A stretch of DNA of 64,000 nucleotides from Cacajao melanocephalus (Eukaryota > Chordata > Mammalia > Primates > Pitheciidae): positions 124,001 through 188,000 of the forward strand of contig CAUYLG010061926.1 in assembly GCA_963573385.1 (NCBI GenBank), in the 5' to 3' direction. A program made the position numbers and the translations under genes. This document shows, piece after piece, positions 54,999 through 64,000 of the stretch; the first letter of the stretch is position 1, and every line of letters starts with the position of its first letter. The notes beneath the pieces were generated by a model that saw nothing but the letters and a program-made list of their open reading frames with translations, was not told where the DNA came from and made no database searches.

Positions 54999-55165
54999 CA
55001 GTAATTCTCAAACTGCAATAGCCCAAATGAATTCCCTGGGGATCTTGTTGAAAAACAGATTGATTCTCACTCCATAGATCTGGGGTGGGGCCTGAAGGGC
55101 TTGAGATTTTGCATCTCTCACAGTCCCAGCAAGTGATGCTGGTCTGAGTAGCAAAGACACAGAGG
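54999..55165 (+). mobile_element. MER5A-type hAT MITE
   Basis: 'cagtaattctcaaactgcaa', 'gatctggggtggggcctga' and 'gagattttgcatctctcaca' match the MER5A order. It is the third hAT MITE in the same orientation within 2.3 kb. Confidence 0.85.
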
Positions 55166-55175
55166 ACAGAGCTGG

Positions 55176-56982
55176 TATCTATTACAGTGCATCGAAGAAC
55201 ACCTTGAGGAAACCTTTCTAGTTGCTTTTGATGTGTTGGTTGACACCTGTGTTTCCTCATTCCTCAGCTAATTTAAGGTGGTCTACGGGTTTTGCAGAAA
55301 GTCCCATTTCTTGAGAAAAGTAACTTCTGAAGATGTAAGTACTAGAACAGCATATTTCATGTCACCCCCCCCAAGACACTCCCTCTCTTTCCCCACATCT
55401 TTGCCCTATAAGACCCTGATATTCTGAAGACTGAAACTAGACTTACATTGACCTGGTGAAGCAAGAAGCACAAATAAGTAACCTGTTACCTGGGAACAGA
55501 GCAGCAATTCTTTCATAAATGCATGTCAATGAGGTATAATTTTCTGCTGTAGCAGAATTTCTACACCTGACAGTATTCTTAATATACTTTAATTAAGAGG
55601 TTAATCTATTGTAGAAATTGCTTTTCTCTGAAGCCACCTGAAATCAATTTAAACTCAATTACAAGTGGTTAGCTATTGTTTATGTGGTTAAAGATTAGAG
55701 AATACATTTTTGCTTGTCAGGAGCCATCAGAGCAAATTTTGAATGTCACGATCAAAGGAGAGCCTGAATAGTTGAGTGCTCTTTAATGGGCATAGAGAAA
55801 CCATTAGAAAATGTAATCAGTCATATTTGATGACTTGACCTTGGGACTCAGCTAGAAAAAGGTCTAATCATGTCTGTCCCATAAGTGACACCAGGATAGC
55901 TCTGCTGAAATTAATTGATCATTACGTGCTTTCTGAGAGTCTAATATACCCTATTTGATGGAATATAAATTGCAAAAATAATCTGTAAATTATATAACAA
56001 GCTTCAGAGTACATTTACCCTCTGTCTCCTTAGCAGAGATTAAATCTGACAGCTAGTTTCAAAATGATCAGAATTGCTTAACTCCTTCAATAGTTTGGAA
56101 TGCTTGAGATTTGCAAAGGAAAGAAAAATCTATTGCTCATCATGTGCCCAGTATATAAATTTGAATTACAATCCATCTTCTATCAGTAAAACAGCAGAGA
56201 TAAAAAGAGGTCTGAAAGGGTTTTCTGGGGCTTGAATGCATTGTTTTATTCAATTGCTTAGTAAAGTACTTAGCTGCTATTAAAAATTTGGATGCATGTC
56301 AGAGACAAGGAAGCTGTTTTGAATCCCATCCACTTCAGTGCTAAGTATATGAAAGAATTACATGCCTCTAATAGGCCAGCCAGCTTGCTAATGTGATATC
56401 CCACAGCCTGGCTGAGCCATTCGCAATGACAGTGCATTCCACTGATTATCAGTGGGTTAAAGGTTTCTTGTCATCCTTTCAGGTGTCAAAATGATGATTC
56501 CAATTACCGGCCTCTGTTTATGTGTACTCTTCTGGGATCAAGACATTCTGCCATTATAATGTACACATTCCTTGACATTTTGGTTAAAGTTGCAGAAAGT
56601 CTCCCTCTAGAACTGCCCCCCTCCATCTCGGAGAATTATTCAAATAATTTTCCCTTGGGCTGGCACTTTTCATATTTGAAATAAACCTTTTGAGGAGTTT
56701 TCTCCATACATGTTGAATGGTTAACTATTAAGTAGGAGAAGACCATCTGTTCTTGCCTAATTGGCATAATAAACGAGGACCACATTTTTGGAGCCTGGAA
56801 AAAAAAAAAATATGTGTCATGAAATGGGCTCAGGATAGTGTTTTGCATAAGAGACTCTGCTCTAGAGGCCAGGACAGTGGTAGGTTTTCCAGGAGAAGGC
56901 TTTCTGGGAACTGGACCTTTGCTATCTCTTGGGAGTGGAGTCAGGGGTGAAGCTCAGCTCTAGGAACCATATTTATTATGTT
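55176..56982. other. repeat-free AT-rich block, candidate conserved non-coding region
   Basis: About 1.8 kb with no recognisable transposon, the longest such low-noise stretch in the right half. AT-rich, with many TAAT/ATTA cores (e.g. TTAATTAAG at about 55590, AAATTAATTGATCATTA near 55911). A 12-A run lies at about 56799. Conservation is inferred, not shown. Confidence 0.45.
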
Positions 56983-57170
56983 AGGGCTCTGAACGACACG
57001 ATATAGATTCAAATCTTGGCTCTTATCATTTTCTAACTTTGAGTCTTCGGGCAGATTTCTCAGCCTCTTAAAGTCTCAATTCCCCCGACTGTAAAATGGA
57101 GATAATCAGAAAGATTATATCAATAACACATATACAATGCTTGGTAGGATGTCAGGCACATAGACTTGCT
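56983..57170 (+). mobile_element. MIR SINE, sense
   Basis: 'gattcaaatcttggctctta', 'cagcctcttaaagtctcaat', 'gactgtaaaatggagataat' and 'gtcaggcacatag' follow sense MIR order to its 3' end. Confidence 0.9.
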
Positions 57171-57270
57171 AAACCCTTCATCGTAATTAAACAAAGCATA
57201 CAATGATTTAGTGTCTATTTTTTCTGAGCCCTAAATTGGGATGCACGATTTGAGAACGGATCATTTTTCT
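57142..57270 (+). repeat. local duplication, copy 1
   Basis: It shares with 58272-58390 the blocks 'catagacttgct', 'taattaaa', 'aatgattt', 'gtgtct' and 'attgggatgca', in order, with indels. It starts within the MIR 3' end and extends about 100 bases beyond it. Confidence 0.85.
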
Positions 57271-57424
57271 TGGCTTGTTACGTTTTTGATATGAAGAGTC
57301 TTACAAAGATATCAAAATGCACTGTATTCGATTTTTCATTTCACAAATTCCCTTTATGACAACTCCTGAAGTGAGGGGAAGGAAAGGCTTCAAGACAAGG
57401 TCTGCCCTGGGAGGCAGGGGCCTA

Positions 57425-57600
57425 AGCTATGGTCTCCGCTCAGCCGTAAATCAGCTGTGCAATATTGGGAACAAGAAATCTGTTCCTTCTTGGGGTTCAG
57501 ATTATTTGTGTAAAATGGCAAGGTTGAAAAGACTGCTGAGGTTGTTTGGAGCACTGAGTGTCCTAGATTCTATACTGCTTATCATCTCTGTCAAAGTATT
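57425..57600 (+). mobile_element. MIR SINE, sense (tentative)
   Basis: 'aaatcagctgtgcaatattg' then a 'gggttcag' block, 'gtgtaaaatggcaagg' and 'ctgctgaggttgtt' resemble the middle MIR blocks. Diverged. Confidence 0.5.
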
Positions 57601-58271
57601 TCCTGTTCCACTGGACATGATGCAGTCTGTAGGCAGAGGGTGGGCACATATGTGGCTGCATAGGTTATGGTGGTGACCCCCACACCTGTGGCCTTTAGCG
57701 TCTTGCTCCCTGACTCCTCTGCTCACAGCACATGGTCCCATATGCATGGCTTCTTGTGGGTGGCCTCTCACTCAGGCAGCCTTTAGAACCATGGCTTTCT
57801 TTAAGAAACATCAAGACTCTGATAAGCCTTCTTCAAAACCCCCAGTACCACTCCTTACGTAACAGGACGTTATTTTGGGAGTGTCACTTTGTGCCACTTT
57901 GTTTCACCCCTTCCTAGATGCCCACTCCAGCAGAGGTCATAAAATGGCATTCACTGAGGGCCAGGTTCCCCAAAAGGAGTTTTCACAATTGGAATTAGTT
58001 TCCAACATTTAAAAATAAAAGGATCTTACATGAAACCCAGATTGCTGACTTCTTTTGAAAAAATTTAAAAAAGAAAATATGACCAGCGTTTTCCCAAGAA
58101 GGATGACCTGGTGCTTATACCAGAGGGTGAGGAGTCAGCCTGGGATCTGAGCAGGGCAATGCCCTGGGTTCCCACTCCAGGAAGTCTCAGTAGCACTTTG
58201 AGCACTGTCCCCTCTCACCTCTGCTAGCTCCATAGGACTGTCATGTTTACCGGTCACCTTGAGACCCTTGA
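57601..58271. other. unique sequence between the duplicated copies
   Basis: No named repeat. This is the spacer between the two copies of the 120-bp segment. Confidence 0.4.
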
Positions 58272-58390
58272 TGGTAGAGTGTCAGGCCCATAGACTTGCT
58301 AACTCATCTTCATAATTAAAGCATATAATGATTTTGTGTCTCTTTTTCTCTGATTGGGATGCATGATTTGAGAAAGAATTATTTATCCTG
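58272..58390 (+). repeat. local duplication, copy 2
   Basis: Second copy of 57142-57270, same orientation, offset by about 1130 bases and shortened by small deletions. It includes the MIR-like start 'gtcaggcccatagacttg'. Confidence 0.85.
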
Positions 58391-60029
58391 ATCCCGCTTT
58401 GGAGAACCTCACTTCTGTTGCCTGACTTGCTTCAGTCCTGAAGTTACCTGCTGGGCATTCTCCCCTTCCCTTAGGTTCATTCATGAAGTCAACCTTTACA
58501 AGTTCCAGTGCTTGCAGATTCCATTCTTGTGATCATGCAAATCCCTGGAACAGGAATTGCACTTTGAGCTGTAAATAAGTTATGTATTTAAAGACAAAAG
58601 GCTCTGAGCACACATTTTGCTAAGAACTGGGAGGAATGAGTTTGAGGACGCATAGCAGCTGGCTGGGTTAGAGGATTAAACCAAGAATCTGGGAAGGGTA
58701 GGAGTGAGGGTGGCAAGGGACTGCCAGCTTTTATAATCCTTCCTCAACTAGTCCTGGAGTTCTGAGTGGAAGCAAGAGGCAGGGAGAAATGGGACTTGAG
58801 TCAGCACTGTCTCAAACAGTGATTCCCCTCTTGCCTAGAACAGTTCTATGCAATGTTTTGGGGACATTGGTTCTTCCAGCCTTCTGCTGTCTATAAGGTG
58901 CCAAAGAATCCTCTAGGGACAAAAGGAGAGTGGAGAAGATACTTGGAGAGGAGATTTGGAGCAACCTCTCTGCAACTAATTTTGGGACAGAAACACACGC
59001 AAATAGTTTATAGCCCCTGGACCTGGTTTTCCTTGGATGTGAAAGTGCCTTCTAGCTGTGGATTTCTATAATCTGGTTTCGTTTGCTATACCATTAGAAT
59101 TGTGTCTTTTGGCCACACATGAGGGCACATCACTAGTGCAAGTATGCATTAGACTTTCCGTCACCTACCACAGTTTGTTTGCTATAAAGGCCACAGGTAA
59201 GTCCTGTTGAAAGCAATCCAGAAGAAATTGTACTCTAGAGAAAGTTTGTATTAGAACCACAGCATCATTAAATTAAAACTAGTGAGGACAATACCAAGGG
59301 TGGCTAACGTCAACCCGTGAGACCAAGTTCAATGTGCCAGTCAATGACTAACCTCAGAAAGAGTCAAAGGCTGTGAAAGCAGTATCTATGTTGTAACTTC
59401 AACGTAATATTCAGCATTACTTTACATTAGGTCATTTACTTGAGGACTTGAATACTGAACTGAAAGCAAGCATAGATGCCCAGAGACTACATGTGCAGAC
59501 AAAGGAAATTCTGAGTGAGGGGATCATCTTCACTGATTTAGTCATACAATGAAAATTTTTACTCTTGTGCAAAATAATTTTAACAACCAAAGGCTTTTTG
59601 CTTTGTACCCTAAAAGCTCTAATGCCATTCCCCTAGAAATAGCAAGCATACTATGTTACATTAAATTCCTTCTGTCAGCTGAATATTTTGGCATGGAGTT
59701 TATGGGTTGAATCATTTTGTCCAAAAAAGAACAAAAAATAGGTCATTTACTTTTTCTCTCCGTAATTCTTTTGTTCATTCACTGGTTACTTCAGCCAAAT
59801 CGTATTGAAGAAATGAAATGTGGCTTATGCTACATGCAGATATCACAAGGGGTTTGAGTTCTCCACGAAAGCTGTCAGAATATTTTTAGAAGAATACTCA
59901 AAAACACATATTCTGCCATCCTTATACAACCATTATTTATGTATATTTTTCTCTAACCTTTTTGCATGTATACTTAAATGGCTGTAATAAAAGTTAACAC
60001 ATAATATTTTCTTTTGACCTTTTAACTTC
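58391..60029. other. 1.6-kb unique block
   Basis: No transposon that I can name. AT-rich towards the end. Confidence 0.4.
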
Positions 60030-60091
60030 CTAAAATTGCTACATAGGCTTCATTTTTAATGACTGGAGAATAATCCACCCAGTGAATATGC
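60030..60091 (-). mobile_element. L1M fragment, antisense, left part
   Basis: 'ggcttcatttttaatgactg' and 'gagaataatccacccag' resemble the antisense L1 block around 'aatattcc'. It is interrupted by an LTR and resumes at 60600. Confidence 0.55.
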
Positions 60092-60599
60092 TGTTGTGGT
60101 GGATTGCAAAACTGCTCCTAATTCTTCACCCCTCCCTGTGTCTACATTCTTTGCAATGTGATTTTGCAGCTTCTCCCATTAGGGAGTGAAGTTGATTTTC
60201 CAATCCCTGGAATATAGGCTGGCCTTGTGACTTGCTTTGGCTGACAGAATGCAGCAGAACGGATAGGGTGCCAATTTCAAGCCTGTGTCCCAAGAAACCT
60301 TGTGCTTCTGCTTGCCTCCTGGGAACCTTGTTGTAGAAAGACTACCATCATTGAGATTTGAGAAAAATCACAAACTAGTGGAAAGAAACCCTAGTCTTCC
60401 CAGTCATCACAGTTAAAGCTTCCCAGGCCAGTCAGCCCCCAGCTGAACTGCCAGCTGATCTCAGTTGCATGAGTTCAGCTGAGACTAGAAGAAACTCCTA
60501 GCTGATTTGTAGACCTGTGTGCAAAAACAAATGCTTGTTGTTTTAATCCAAAACAGAGTTTGGGGGTTGTTTGTTAGGCAGCAGTAGCTAACTGATACA
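60092..60599 (+). mobile_element. old solo LTR inserted in an L1M fragment
   Basis: Edges 'tgttgtggtggattgcaaaa' and 'agtagctaactgataca' with TG...CA ends. Inside are 'agggagtgaagttgattttc', 'tggccttgtgacttgctttg' and 'gacagaatgcagcagaa'. It is the same family as 21629-22231. It splits an L1M fragment. No target duplication is clear. Confidence 0.72.
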
Positions 60600-60712
60600 C
60601 CCACAATCCCCTATTTCTCCTTTTCTTGTTTCTGTAGGTGTTTCCAAGTGTTCTCTATTATAAAATAATGTGGCAATAAATATCTTGATACAAGTGGAGA
60701 ATGTTTCTATGA
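60600..60712 (-). mobile_element. L1M fragment, antisense, right part
   Basis: 'ccacaatcccctatttctcc', 'gtttctgtaggtgtttccaa' and 'atgtggcaataaatatctt' continue the L1 pattern begun before the LTR. Confidence 0.55.
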
Positions 60713-61586
<874 letters not shown>

Positions 61587-61593
61587 TATAGTG

Positions 61594-62314
61594 CTGTTTC
61601 ATTGCATGTATATAGGCCTTGCCCAGTCATGCCAGTCTGAGATGGTTGATATTTGAGAAGTATTGTCTAAGGAAAATACCGACCACCAAAGATGTATTGC
61701 AATATAGTCATGTTATTGATTTTCAGTCCCTTGGTTCATTATTATAGTCATTATTGGTGGTGGTGTTTTGTTATTATTGAGATCTCTTCAAGAGAAGGAA
61801 ACATGAAAGACATTTTTGGAGCTTTGAAAATCTGTTCTTACTGATATTGTCATTTGTGTTTTTCACCATTTCTTACATCATAAACTGGACAATAAATTCT
61901 GTTTAGACATTTAGGCTGTTTATAGTATTTCACCTTTGATAAACTATTGTTTCCTTTTATTAGCTATTGAGAATTATGATAATTGTCCTGTTGGCCTTTT
62001 TTTTTTTTTTTTTTTTGGACTAACGAGGAAGCATAATCACATATGTATCTTCAACTTAGAACATTCTACAACTTTTCCTCTCCCTCTGTCTTTTCCTCCA
62101 TGACTTAATTGTTATTTGTGCCTTTACTATAATGGTTCTATAATGGTTCTATTACATTTATATATTTTTGTAAGCTGCTTGGACTGCTTTTTGGTAGTAT
62201 TCCTGCCCTATCCTAACTATGTGGGCCCCTGGAAAATTCTTATTTATTCTGGCCACTTAACTTACCAGAAAACAGAGCTATCCTCATGGAGTATAGTACC
62301 ACTTGGCTAATCAC
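61594..62314. other. unique sequence with orphan poly-T
   Basis: A run of about 20 T at 61998-62017 has no SINE body beside it. An L1M-like trace ('gacatttaggctgtttatag') lies at about 61905-61925. Confidence 0.4.
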
Positions 62315-62425
62315 TCATCTTGCAGAGAAGTGAAAGCTCAGAAAATCTGCCTACTGAAAGGGTGTTCTTGTGGTAAGTGACAGAGCCCACTCTGTACCAG
62401 AGGCCCTGATTCGTGTGCTCTTTGA
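62315..62425 (-). mobile_element. MIR SINE fragment, antisense
   Basis: 'tggtaagtgacagagcccac' and 'ccctgattcgtgtgctcttt' resemble the 'taagtggcagagc' part of antisense MIR. Confidence 0.55.
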
Positions 62426-62433
62426 ATTACTGA

Positions 62434-64000
<1,567 letters not shown>

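Noticed and set aside
57317..57676. 119-codon + frame
   Set aside because: It contains a MIR-like segment (57425-57600). No domain.

Overview
The window looks like ordinary non-coding nuclear DNA of a catarrhine primate, most likely human. This rests on the dense interspersed repeats: at least 15 Alu insertions, several with AluY-like diagnostic blocks, one free-standing Alu-like half element, two primate-type L1 3' ends, many worn MIR/L2 copies, hAT fossils (MER5A/MER20 type), several solo LTRs, and mammalian microsatellites. I find no protein-coding gene, rRNA, tRNA, snRNA-type gene, CRISPR array or bacterial/phage feature that I can support. The longer open frames fall in Alu, LTR, L1 or low-complexity sequence, or in unique sequence with no recognisable domain and no splice structure. 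All family assignments come from remembered consensus sequences, not a RepeatMasker run, so boundaries are usually good to about 5-20 bases except where a target-site duplication (TSD) fixes them.

Layout. 1-17 kb: a hAT fossil, MIRs, five Alus, an L1 3' end, a near-pure (GGA)n polypurine tract beside GC-rich sequence (about 6.5-7.5 kb), a 19-bp perfect inverted repeat, and a short stretch with two AP-1 palindromes beside a consensus splice donor. 17-30 kb: a stack of old LTRs (17.2-17.9, 21.6-22.2, 26.7-27.0, 27.1-27.8, 29.0-29.7 kb), a worn L1M carrying a 100-bp block that recurs 2.2 kb downstream, and two related compound microsatellites about 1 kb apart. 30-45 kb: mostly repeat-poor sequence with scattered MIR/L2, a three-MIR cluster at 36.3-37.1 kb, a small 15-bp minisatellite and a perfect CRE palindrome. 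45-55 kb: an Alu nested in an older Alu with a visible 12-bp TSD, a solo class-I LTR whose U3 holds three CCAAT-type tandem units, and three hAT fossils in the same orientation. 55-64 kb: a 1.8-kb repeat-free AT-rich block, a locally duplicated 120-bp segment, an LTR inserted in an old L1, and two Alus.

No gene system is visible. The best leads are regulatory or structural: the triple-unit LTR promoter, the repeat-free blocks at 55.2-57.0 and 4.2-6.7 kb, the AP-1/donor segment, the G-quadruplex motif inside an Alu, and three independent local duplications. If this is intronic or intergenic DNA of a known locus, the window alone does not show which.
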